From contig CM065711.1 in NCBI GenBank assembly GCA_017654935.2, positions 35,871,130 through 35,935,129 on the forward strand: DNA of 64,000 bases, read 5' to 3'. The notes beneath the pieces were generated by a model, which had not been told where the DNA came from, ran no database searches, and saw nothing but the letters and a program-made list of their open reading frames with translations. Below are positions 11,418 through 22,000 of the stretch, in pieces; position 1 is the first letter of the stretch, and every line of letters begins with the position of its first letter. A program made the position numbers and the translations under genes. The DNA comes from Phymorhynchus buccinoides (taxonomy: Eukaryota; Mollusca; Gastropoda; Neogastropoda; Raphitomidae).

Positions 11418-12239
11418 CTGACAAGTGATAAAGTAGAAAAACAGAAATACTCAGGAAGGAGGTTGGGCGGTGGATGACTTTTAAGCACACACACACACAC
11501 ACACACGCACAGCACACCACACACACCACACACACAACTTAATGGTGAACTGACTTTCAGAACATTTTTGGCGTTGCAAAAAGGCTGATAAATGTGGGCC
11601 ATTGCTTTAAGTACACATGCATACCATGATATAGATTTACACGAAAAGCTCCGATAAATCTTGCCAAAACACCCAATATAAATATCTTGAAAGGAAAAGC
11701 TATTTTGTAACAAATATCAATACAAATTAACCCTTCATTGCCAAAGAAAAAATTGAGAAATTAGTCGATTCTTTCCTTATTATAAAATTAGACACCGGTA
11801 AACTCAATTGAGCAAAATGTCTAGAGATCTATTCTCTTCTGACTTGTCTAAACCACAAAACCATAACCGCCAGGGCATGACAAAAAGCTATGACATCATC
11901 AATTTGACATCACCTACACGTAGTAGACATGGGACAGTCGCTGAAGGGTTTAAAACAATCAAAACCACACACTCAGTGGTTTACCCAAACAACAAAAAGG
12001 CCCCAAATACCCACATTCCATGTAAAGTTTTACAAAAATCCTGTAAAGACTATACTGGTTAGTCTGAACATGTACAATACTTGAATGATAATAATAGTAG
12101 GTTTAAAAACAAAATTAACCCTTTCACCGCGATGTCGCATTTTCCCCATAATGATTTAACACCCATGTTATTAAAGCCTTGCAAGCAGGCTCTGTTATCC
12201 ATTATCTACTTTTCTTAATTTTGTGAGAAAAGGATAGGA

Positions 12240-14223
12240 CTTATTTTGAGAGGCAGATGGTTAGTCACCTGACTGTGTTAAACAGATCTTTGCGAACTTG
12301 ACCCAAAACAGAAGGTTACAGACATGTGAGAGGCAAAGCAGCTACTATATAGTGATCAGATTGGGGTAGTACGTCGGTCAGCGCATTTATGTAATGTGTG
12401 CGGCAGACTCATGGGCAAAGGCAAGTCATCACCCATCCCCAACTTTGTATCCCCTTAGTGAACTTCCAAGACGTTTAGTGATTATTTAAACGAAGATTTT
12501 CGACATTCGTTTTATATCTAGACCAAATCAGCAGTTCTTCATTCGAAATGTGTGGATAAGACTGTGATACAAGCCGTGCTTTACATTTGATGTGTTTCAT
12601 CCTGTGCTCCAGTGATCTTAAGAAATTATTCTAATGCTAAACCAACAAGTGTCCTCCTGACCCATCCCTACCCATTGTTGACTGGACGTCTTGATGAACC
12701 TGCTCCCTACTCACATTCCATGTCAAGAAAGTCTGTCGTCTGGTCATTTTCCATATTGTTCAAGATAAGCAAGCAGTTAAACCCCTCATTAAAGAAACCT
12801 TCTTTGACCCAAATGAATTAAAACACTTACCGCCTGTGGTCCAACTCTGCCATTTTGTCTAAAGTAATTGGAAAAGATTGTCTTGAACAAGCTCATTTGA
12901 ACACTTGAATGCACACTCACTCTCTCCCCCTAACCAGTCGGCTTACCGACCTCTCATAGTACTGGGAAGCAGCACTGCTAAAGTAACAAATGCATATTCT
13001 CCTGCTCTCGAACGTGGTGATGTAATCCCTTCGGACACTGCTAGACTTAAGCGCTGCCTTTGACACAATCGACATTCGATTCTCATTAGCACTCTCCACA
13101 ACCATTATGGATTTATGGTAAGCCCTATCTTGGTTCAGAGTTACTCCCCACCCCTAACATCTCGCACACAGTCTGTTTTCATGACGATTTTTCATCAGAT
13201 GCAAAAAGCGCTGACTTTTGGTAGTACCAAGGGACCGGTGGCTTGGTCCTATTCTATTCATTATGTATACAAAACCCGTACACACACTCATGAAAAGCCA
13301 CTCCATTTCAGATCAGTCATTTGCCAGGCCGATTACCCACTTTACAAGTATCCATCATCAAAAATAGAAATGCCTGCAAAACATGCAAAGTTGCACCACC
13401 CGGGTTAAGTCCTAGGATGACTCAGCATAAAATTAAAAGTTACATAATGATAAAACCGAAGCCCTTCTCATGCACACAGAAAGATCCTTCTATAACGTCC
13501 CAAACAGCCACTGTCCGTGTAGGAAAACTACGACATTTAGTTCTCTTCTGCACGCAATCTAGGGGAAGCATATTCTCTGATTTGTCTTTCGGACAAGTAC
13601 ACTCTCATGTCTGTAAAATCTGCATACGTAGCTCTCCGTCAGATAAGTTAATCAGTCATTACCTTACAGAATCAGCAACAAAAATCTTGATCTGTTCTCT
13701 GGTTCTGTCTAGGTTGGACTATGGCAATGCTCTCCTGGCTGGGTGTCCAAAAACATTGCATTAAATAAACTTCAGAGTCTAAAATTTCGGGGCTGCGAGG
13801 CTTGTGTTCAAGGCGGAAAAAACGAGATCATATCACTCCTGTCACTGCAGTCCTACATTGGCTTCCTATTGAGGCGCGATCAATACACAAACTGTCAATA
13901 CTTTGCCACAAACTATTTCAGGATCTTCCCAGATTACATTTCAAACCTTTCTAATCTGTGACTCTCCCGCTCGATCTCTTCGTTCTTCAACTGACCACTT
14001 CACCCTCTGCATTCCAAAAAGTCCAGACAACAGTCTGTTGGAGAAAGAGCTTTCTCCTTCTCTGCTCCAATCAGTGGAATTCTCTTCCTAAACCTGTCGC
14101 GAAATCCCATCAGAGTCTTCTTTCAAAAGAGCCTGAAAAAAACTAACCACTTCCGGTTGTATTTCCAACTAAAGTCTATGCACGCCCTTTCTGTCCTTGT
14201 CTCCTCTCGTCCTCTCTCTCTCG

Positions 14224-14259
<36 letters not shown>

Positions 14260-14497
14260 CTCTCGTGTTTCTGTCACACTCACACACCTCTGTGTTCTGT
14301 CAATTCCACACTCTACTGTGTTTGCTCCTCGTCTCGTCTCTGTCTCTCTCTCTCTGTCTTGCTCTCTCTGTCGTCTCTACTCTGCTTTTTTTTTCTTTTC
14401 CCCCCATCCCTTTTCTCATTCCCCGCCCCCACCCCCTCCCTCTCTGCCGTTGACTTGCCCGTGTTTTGGTCTTGGTCAATCAACAGCGTACCATCTG

Positions 14498-14528
<31 letters not shown>

Positions 14529-14764
14529 TGGTAAGCGCGCGCTGCGAGTGAGTGTGGGTGGGTGCGTGTGTGCGTGCGCGTGCGCCTGTGGGTAAGGATG
14601 TTGGCGTGTAAGTGTACCGTATGTTATTATTGTATTTGTTGTTTCTGTGCAGTCATATTTAACATCTCCGCATGTGTTAGTTATTGATAAGTTGTTATAA
14701 TCATATTATCTTAACGTTTCATGTGTGCTATTACGAAGTGTATGTCATTGCATATCATGTTTTA

Positions 14765-14799
<35 letters not shown>

Positions 14800-15057
14800 C
14801 AAAAAAAAAAAAAAACTCTCTCTCTCTTCTCTCCAAGTAAGTTTCATTGTGGTTATCGTATGAATGGTTGTCGGTTTGTAGTATGGCGACCATGTTATCT
14901 GTATTGTCTAATCAAGTGTATACTATCGTTATTCTTATTTTAGTCTCATGTTTTGATATATTATATTCAATTTGTAAAGCGCACAGAGTACTGATAGTGT
15001 GATTGATAGCGCTATATCAAATAAAATCATATTATTAATATCTATTATATATTAAAA
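12240..15057 (+). pseudogene. L2-like LINE, heavily frameshifted mirror copy
   Basis: This is the mirror of the L2 element at 19580-22437, now on the plus strand. Short frames retain recognisable pieces (CSLVLSRLDYGNALLAGCPK near 13690-13755), but the frame changes every 50-150 bp. The 3' part has CT and GT microsatellites (14215-14260, 14495-14530), a poly-A stretch (14768-14815) and the tail GATAGCGCTATATCAAATAA near 15005. A second L2-type tail (AGCGCGATGAGCGCATTGTG, then GCGCTATATAAGTA and ATTATTATT) lies at 15230-15300. Confidence 0.8.
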
Positions 15058-15558
15058 GTTGAAATATTCGATAGTTTTCGTGTGTCGTGCTGTTTTATAT
15101 GTCTTAATTGAAAATGTTTTTATTCAACTTATTTGATTTTAGTATGACACTTTCATATGATGCGGGCTGGTAACGATATGGGTTTTTTTTTTTATAGTTA
15201 AACAAAAAAAGATTTGTATGCATTTATATTGTTGTAAAAGCGCGATGAGCGCATTGTGGGGTATGCGCTATATAAGTATCCCCATTATATTATTATTTTA
15301 AACACGTCAGAGAGAGGAATCCCAATTATTGGAGAAACTTTTTTTTCTCACATGAAAGTTAATGGGAAATTTGTTTTAAAAATGGTGGCGGTGAAAGAGT
15401 AAGTCTAAAGAGGTTTCTATCTGAAACAGTACACAATTAAGATTTTTTCGTTCTTCAAAGAACATGGAACAAATTTAGGTTAAGCATGACAAAGTAAAAC
15501 CGCCCCAGATGTCTTTGCAATGACAAAAATCCTTTCGGATTGAATATGAAAAACTTAC

Positions 15559-15641
15559 ATGAATCCTGGAGGGCAGCCTCTGGCTTCGTTCATACAAATG
15601 TCCACATGGTCAGGTCGATGGCTGTGTTGTAGTTGCACGTT
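15559..15641 (-). pseudogene. P450 K-helix exon, broken mirror copy
   Basis: This copy has the same acceptor (CCCACTCAG) and donor (GTAAGT) as exon 18925-19013, but is 83 nt long. Single-base losses in four places destroy the ExxR-containing frame. It lies on the minus strand downstream of the I-helix exon at 16943-17098, in correct gene order. Confidence 0.85.
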
Positions 15642-15890
15642 CTGAGTGGGAAAAAGGCAGAGAGATACACACTGTTTTAATTGAAGCCAATAAGAAGCAT
15701 GTCTTATAACTCAAAAGATCATTTCACTTGTGATCTTTTAAAAACTGTCCCATTATTCCAGGTTCTACACGTGGCATCGCTCTCTCGTGGCTCATTTCAA
15801 GTCCCCAACTCACAAACCAAACCAGTGTATTAGGTTGGACGAATCCAAAAACTAGCAGTCCAAAAGGAGCAAATCAATCGTCAGGTCTTG

Positions 15891-16437
15891 AAAGGTGGAC
15901 CGGACAGGATGAGTTTTGCAAGAAAAAACGTCGAGATAACCAGAAAAGACAGCCTTTTTAAGGATCGGAACATCACTTTGCTTGGTTGCCTATAAATTAA
16001 ACCGTCCAAAAGGCGCATTACTCCTTGGCGGAGATGCCGGAAAATAGCATTTGGATTGGGGTGGGTGGAGGATCACTATTGTGGTTGCAACAGTTTTCTT
16101 TTTTTGTAGTGCCAGTAAACAAACAATTGGAGCTATTTACTTTGTTGTGGAGCGGAAATCCTTTAGATAAACGTGATAAATATTTAAAAAATAAATAAAT
16201 AAAAAGGCTTGTGTTGGAAAATTTCGTGCAAACGATTGGCGGCCATTAGAAAAGAGACGGGCACACGCCTTCTCTGGATGAAGAAATTGAATTCAGCACC
16301 TCACAAGGAAGAATCGCGATTTGAGGTTGTGATTAGGAAACCAGAGCAAAGTGAGTGTTGCATTATCAGTGTAAAGGTTGCTTTCTTGGTGCTCTCGGAC
16401 GTGTTTCTTACAAAAAACTCATCCATCAGGGTGCCTT
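15891..16437. mobile_element. TTAA-type fold-back MITE, degraded copy
   Basis: Mirror of the MITE at 18224-18663 and relative of 4416-4984: AAAGGTGGAC at the left, CATCAGGGTGCCTTCAAG at the right, and the internal CACGCCTTCT and GCGATTTGA blocks. The flanking TTAA is not preserved, consistent with the base-level damage in this arm. Confidence 0.7.
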
Positions 16438-16439
16438 CA

Positions 16440-16942
16440 AGATAAAAACACCAGAGAGGACACTGCTCTGTGCTAGGGGAGGTTTTAGCAAGCATATGCA
16501 GGAAGCTATCTACTAAGCCCCACATGACGACAATAATGTCTTAGTCGCGGAGCCAGCGTGAGTGAGTTCCTCCTCCAAGGGCGGTCACCACGTCTGTCCA
16601 TCGAAGCTCCCAGAACATACTGATCCCCCCCATGACTTGATCAGAACACATCAAGGGGAAAAGATTGGATGGCAATCGAAACACTGAGTTCACCATAACA
16701 GCAAGGACATACAAGGCCAGAGAATTTGAGACGTGACTTGGACACAACAAAAAATAGGATCTCAGTTGAATTGGACCGAGGTGTTGTGTCTTGTTGCATG
16801 TTACTGTGTTGTATGAGTCACATTGTAACTTCTCTACGAGAGAATAAAGTATTTTTTACTTTGACTTTCACACATAAACACAAACAAATCACACACCACA
16901 GACAGAAGATACAGACAGAAAGACACACAAAAAAAGCCTTAC
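16440..16942. other. Intron-like stretch with retroposon 3' end
   Basis: This lies between the degraded MITE and the I-helix exon and is absent from the right arm of the palindrome. The block ending GAGAATAAAGTATTTTTTAC (about 16838) looks like a retroposon 3' end with a polyadenylation signal. No gene is recognised. Confidence 0.4.
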
Positions 16943-17098
16943 CGATCCAAGTTTTCGTCACTTCTTCTGCGCTTCTTCAGTGCCTTCAGGGTGGCGTCAG
17001 ATAGAAGAGTGTGAAAGGCAGAGAACAACAGCGGTGGTGTCATAGCCCGCCACAGGAAAATCAAAGGCGGTTGGCCTTCATCTCATCATCCACCAGAC
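16943..17098 (-). pseudogene. P450 I-helix exon (AGYDTTA)
   Basis: On the minus strand, TTTTTCTTGCAG precedes LVDDEMKANR; a frame change then gives DFPVAGYDTTAVVL, the oxygen-binding I-helix signature (AGxDTT) of cytochrome P450, followed after another shift by the J-helix region ending SDENLDR at a GTAAGG donor. The length of 156 nt fits an intact exon with compensating small errors. Its position upstream of the K-helix exon copy on the same strand is the correct P450 order. The right arm has no equivalent exon. Base errors or real decay cannot be told apart here. Confidence 0.75.
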
Positions 17099-17105
17099 CT
17101 GCAAG

Positions 17106-17645
17106 AAAAACAAAATTAAACATCACCAACACTCTGAGAGGTCTAGTTGGTAAACAATGCCTCTGACTGAGATCTGTGGTACCACTACCTCTGCTGAGAT
17201 CTGTTGGCCACCAATAACCTCTACAAGATCTCCCGTTGGGCATCAATACCTCTGCTGAGATCTGTTGGCCATCAATACCTCTGTGAGGTCTGTTGGTAAC
17301 AATACCTCTGCCGGAGACTGTTGCCACCAATTACCTCTACTAAGATTGTTAGGTACCAAATACCTCTGCTGAGATCTGTTGGTGTGTTTGGGTTGTGTGG
17401 TTTTACAACAGATCTCACACAGGGTATTGCGTAACCAACAGATCTTAGTAGAGGTATTGGTGGCCAAACAGATCTCGGCAGAGGTATTGGTTACCAACAG
17501 ACCTCAGCCAGAGGTATTGATGGCCAACAGATCTCAGCAGAGGTATATTGATGCCCACAGATCTTAGTAGATTATTGGTGGCCAAAGATCTCCGCAGGAG
17601 GTATTGGTAACAAAACAGATACTCAGCAGAGCATTGGTACCAACA
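17106..17645. repeat. Minisatellite in inverted halves at the palindrome centre
   Basis: About 28-36 bp units of the type CCTCTGCTGAGATCTGTTGG run in one orientation from 17110 to 17390, and as their reverse complement (CAGATCTCAGCAGAGGTATT) from 17402 to 17645. Only about 12 bp separate the halves, so the centre of the large palindrome has essentially no spacer. Confidence 0.9.
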
Positions 17646-17654
17646 GACTCTAGA

Positions 17655-18223
17655 CCACGATCTGTGCCACTCTACACCACATCTCTTTTCTCTTCCCATT
17701 GGGGATGTTTATTTAAATAAATTAATCGGATTTTGTGAAACGTGTATCTCTTGTTCTTAGGCTAATTACGTTCGACATATCTGTCGACGACTACTTGGGT
17801 TTCATTTTTATTAGGACACCCCTCCCCCCCCCCCCCCCCCCTCCCCTTTAGGGGTGCGTCTAAATTACACTTCAGTTATATGCAAATTCTTCTTTTCCTT
17901 GTCATTGTTTGATTATTATTATCGATATTTTGTTTTAATTTTGCAAGCAAGTGATAATTTATTTAACACTGTTGTCCTAACCTGACGGATTTTCAGTGAA
18001 AACGAAAACGAAAAGTGAAAACGATTGAACCGCCGCCAGCAGAACCTCGAGTTCAAATTGTTGCTGCATCCCAGTTGACACACCGAAGCAACACGGCCAG
18101 TAAGTACTGTTCTCGGCAATCTTGTCCTTTTAATTAGTTACTCCCCTCATGTTTACGACCCTCAATCTCAATCTCAAAGTCTGCTTCTTTCAGTTGAAAT
18201 TATGAAAGGCAGTGGCTATTTAA
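17655..18223. repeat. Second copy of the 580 bp direct repeat
   Basis: Same orientation as 3841-4415, starting with the SINE-head remnant ATCTGTGCCACTCTACACCA and ending at TTAA before a MITE. It occupies the place where the left palindrome arm has the P450 I-helix exon. The exon-like block with GAAAACGAAAACG is also present (about 17994-18100). Confidence 0.75.
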
Positions 18224-18663
18224 AGGTGGACCCTGACGGATGAGTTTTTTCAAGAAACACGTCGAGATCACCAGAAACACAGCCTTTTCAAGGATCGGGA
18301 CATTCACTTTGCTCTGGTTGCACGAAATTTTCGCCAAAAAAGCCTTTTTATTTATTTATTTTTTAAATTTTATATAGTTTACCAAAATGAGTTTTGCTTA
18401 CAAACAAAGGAAATAGCTCCAATTGGTTGTGTTTCACTGCACTACAAATGAGAAAAAGCTTCAACCACCCTGAGTGGCCTCAACCCACACCAACCAAATT
18501 GGCTACTCTCTCCAGCATCTCCGCCAAGGAAGGAATCGCCGTTTTGACGGTTTGATTTATAGCAAACCAGAGCGAAGTGAGTGTTCTTTTCCTTGAAAAG
18601 GCTGTCTTTCTGGTTTATCTCGACGTGTTTCTTGCAAAAACTCAATCCGTTCAGGGTCCCACT
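18224..18663. mobile_element. TTAA-flanked fold-back MITE
   Basis: It starts AGGTGGACCCTGACGG after TTAA (18220-18223) and ends with the inverted equivalent before TTAA (18664-18667). The arms share CACGTCGAGAT and CAAAGTGA-type blocks. It is shorter inside than the copy at 4416-4984. It lies in the presumed intron upstream of the P450 K-helix exon. Confidence 0.8.
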
Positions 18664-18924
18664 TTAAAGACGCATTTTTGACATTTGATTTGCTTTTGCT
18701 CCTTTTGGACTGCTAGTTTTGGATTCTCCAACCTAATAAACTAGGGTTTGGTTGTGAGTTGGGACTTGAAATGAGCAACGAGAGAGCAATGCCACTGTAG
18801 AACCTGGAATATGGGACAGTTTTAAAAGATCACAAGTGAAATGATCTTTTTAGTTATTAAAAGACAATGCTTCTTTATTGCTTCAATTAAACAGTGTGTA
18901 TCTCTCTGCCTTTTTCCCACTCAG

Positions 18925-19013
18925 AAACGTGCCAACTACAACACAGCCATCGACCTGACCTATGTGGACATGTGTATGAACGAAGCCATGAGGCTGAACC
19001 CTCCAGGATTCAT
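18925..19013 (+). CDS. P450 exon: K-helix with ExxR
   Basis: It begins after CCCACTCAG in phase 0 (KRANYNTAID) and ends before GTAAGTG with two bases of a codon. It contains YVDMCMNEAMRLNPPGF: Glu and Arg of EAMR form the ExxR salt-bridge network of the P450 core, and RLNPP is the conserved turn after it. Confidence 0.92.
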
Positions 19014-22000
19014 GTAAGTGTTCATATTCAATCCGAAAGGATTTTTGTCAGTGCAAAGACTATCTGGGCGTTTTACTTGTTCATGCTTAATCCTAAATTT
19101 GTTGGTCATGTTCTTTGAAGAAGAAAAAAATCTTAATTGTGTCAACTGTTCAGATGGAACTCTTTAGAACTTAAACTCTTTCACCGCCAGCCATTTTTAA
19201 AACAAAATTTCACATTAAAAATTACATGGATAAAGAAAAAAAAACGTTTCTCCAATAATTGGGGATTCCTCTCTCTCGACATGTTTAAAATAATAATAAT
19301 AATAGGGGGGGGGGGGGGGGGGTGGTGGGAGGGGATACTTTTATTAGGCGTCGATACACACTCACAAATGCGCTCATCGCGCTTTACAATCAATATAAAA
19401 GCATTACAAATCATGTTTAAAAACTAAACACATAGACTAAAAATCCCATCTAGTTAACCCAGTCATCATATTAAAGTGCTCATACATAAAATCACAAATT
19501 GAATAAAAAACATTTATCAATTAAGAAAATATAAAAACAGCACGTCACACAAAAAATATGGGAAATATACAACTTTTAAAATATAATAATATTAATAATA
19601 ATGATTTTATTTGCTATAGCGATAACATTCCACATTATGTGTATGCTCTGTGCGCTTTACAAATTGAATATAATAAATAAAACATGAGACTAAAATAAGA
19701 AAATAACTAATAGTATACACTTGATAAAACAATACAAGATAACATGGTCCACATAGCACAACCGACAACACATTCACAAGATAACAACATATTAAAACTT
19801 ACTTACTAAAACATAATATTAATAGGCCTATGATATACACTTCGTTATAGCACACATGAAAACGTAAGATAATTATGATTTACAAACTTAAAATAGGATA
19901 CAAATTCGGAGATAGGTAAATGTGACTGTGGCACAGAAACAACAATGCAATCATAACATACGGTACAGCTTACACGCCAACATCCTTACCACAAGAGGGC
20001 GCACGCACGCCCCCCTGGCACCACACTTCACCCACGCCACAACTCACACGCAGCAGCGCGCATACACAACAGATCCACACCCCACACACACACACACACA
20101 CAGATGGACGTCTGTTGATTGACCACAAGGACCAAACCTCGGGGCAAGTCAACGGCAGAGAGGGAGGGGGGGGGGGGGCGGGAATGATAAAAGGGGATGG
20201 GGGGAAAAGAAAAAAAAAAGAAGAAGTACGATGAATCGACAGAGAGGGTACAGACAGAGAGATGAGAGACAGAGACAGAGACAGAGGGAAACAAACACAG
20301 AGAGTGTGTGAATGTGACAGAAACACAGAGAGTGTGTGAGTGTGACAGAAACACGGAGAGATCGCGAGGAGAGAGGAGAGAGAGAGAGGAGAGAGAGAGA
20401 AGAGAGAGAGGGACCAGAGAGAGAGACAAACAGTAAGGGCCGTGGCATAGACTTTTTAGTTTGGGAAAATACAACCGGAAGAGTGGTTTTCCAATGCCTC
20501 TTTTGAAAGAAGACCTCTTGATGGGATTTCGGCGAGAAGGAAGGGGGGAGAACAGGTTTAGGAAGAGAATTCCACTGAGTTGGAGCAGAGAAGGAGAAAG
20601 CTGTTTCTCCAAAGGACTTTGTTCGGACTTTTGGAATGCAGAGGTTGAAGTGGTCAGTTGAAGAACGAAGAGATCGAACGTGAAGAGTAAACAGATAGAA
20701 GTTTTGAAATGTAAGCTGGGGAAGATCCTGAAAAGAATTTGTGGCAAAGTATTGACAGTTTGTATTTGATGCGCGCCTCAATAGGAAGCCAATGTAGGGA
20801 CTGTAGTAAAGGAGTGATATGATCTCGTTTTTTTCGCCTTGAACACAAGCCTCGCGGCCAAATTTTGGACTCTTTGAAGTTTATTTATGCAATGTTTTGG
20901 ACACCCAGCCAGGAGAGCATTGCCATAGTCCAACCTAGACAGAACCAGAGAACAGATCAAGATTTTTGTTGCTGAGTCTGTAAGGTAATGACGGATAGAA
21001 CTTATCTGACGGAGAGCTACATGTGCAGATTTACAGACATGAGAAGTGTACTTGTCAAAAGACATGTCATCAGAGAATATGCATCCTAGATTGCGTGCAG
21101 AAGAGGATAACTCAATGTCGTAGTTTCCTACACGGTCAGTGGCTGGTTTGGGACAGTTAGAGAAGGATATTTCTGTGTGCATGAGAAGGGCTTCGGTTTT
21201 ATCATCATTTAACTTTAATTTATGCTGAGTCATCCAAGACTTAACCCGGGTGGTGCAACTTTGCATGTTTTGCAAGTCATGTTCTATTTTTTGATGGATG
21301 AGATGACTTGTAAAGTTGGGTATCAAAGTCTGCAAATGACTGATAACTGAAATGGAGTGTTTTTCAATGAGTGTGTGTAAGGGTTTTGTATACATAATGA
21401 ATAGAATAGGACCAAGCACCGATCCCTGGGGTACACCAAAAGTCAGCGCTTTTGCATCTGATGAAAAATCGTCAATGAAAACAGACTGTGTGCGAGATGT
21501 TAAGTAACTCTGAAACCAAGATAGGGCTGTACCAGTAAATCCATAATGGTTGTGGAGAGTGCTAATGAGAATAGAATGGTCGATTGTGTCAAAGGCAGCG
21601 CTTAAGTCTAGCAGTGTCAGAAGGGATACATCACCACGTTCGAGAGCAAGGAGAATATCATTTGTTACTTTAAGCAGTGCTGTTTCAGTACTATGAGAGG
21701 GTCGGTAAGCCGACTGGTTGGGGGAGAGAAGTGAGTGTGCATTCAAGTGTTCAAATAGCTGTTCAATGACAATCTTTTCAATTACTTTAGACAAAAATGG
21801 CAAATTGGACACAGGGCGGTAGTGTTTTAATTCATTTGGGTTCAAAGAAGGTTTCTTTAAGAGGGTTTTAACTGCTGCTATCTTGAACAATGATGGAAAA
21901 TGACCAGAAGACAGACTTTCATTGACAATGAATGTGAGGGTAGGGAGCAGTTCATCAAGACAGTCAATCAACAATGGGGTAGGGATGGGGCCAAGAGGAC

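Larger units (their letters stand above)
10658..17395. repeat. Left arm of 13 kb palindrome (error-rich arm)
   Basis: The arm is the reverse complement of about 17400-24010: P450 exons, L2 element, MITE and the central minisatellite all recur mirrored about a centre near 17390. Differences are mostly single-base losses spread evenly over exons and introns; for example the K-helix exon is 83 nt here and 89 nt in the right arm, and the next exon 128 nt against 138 nt. The arms differ in one block: 16440-17105 (with an I-helix exon) exists only here, and 17646-18223 only on the right. Either an inverted duplication that decayed, or a poorly polished inverted assembly copy. Confidence 0.85.

Noticed and set aside
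20028..20781. 239- and 210-codon minus-strand frames
   Set aside because: These are frameshifted remains of the L2 C-terminus continuing into CT-repeat translations, already covered by the L2 element.
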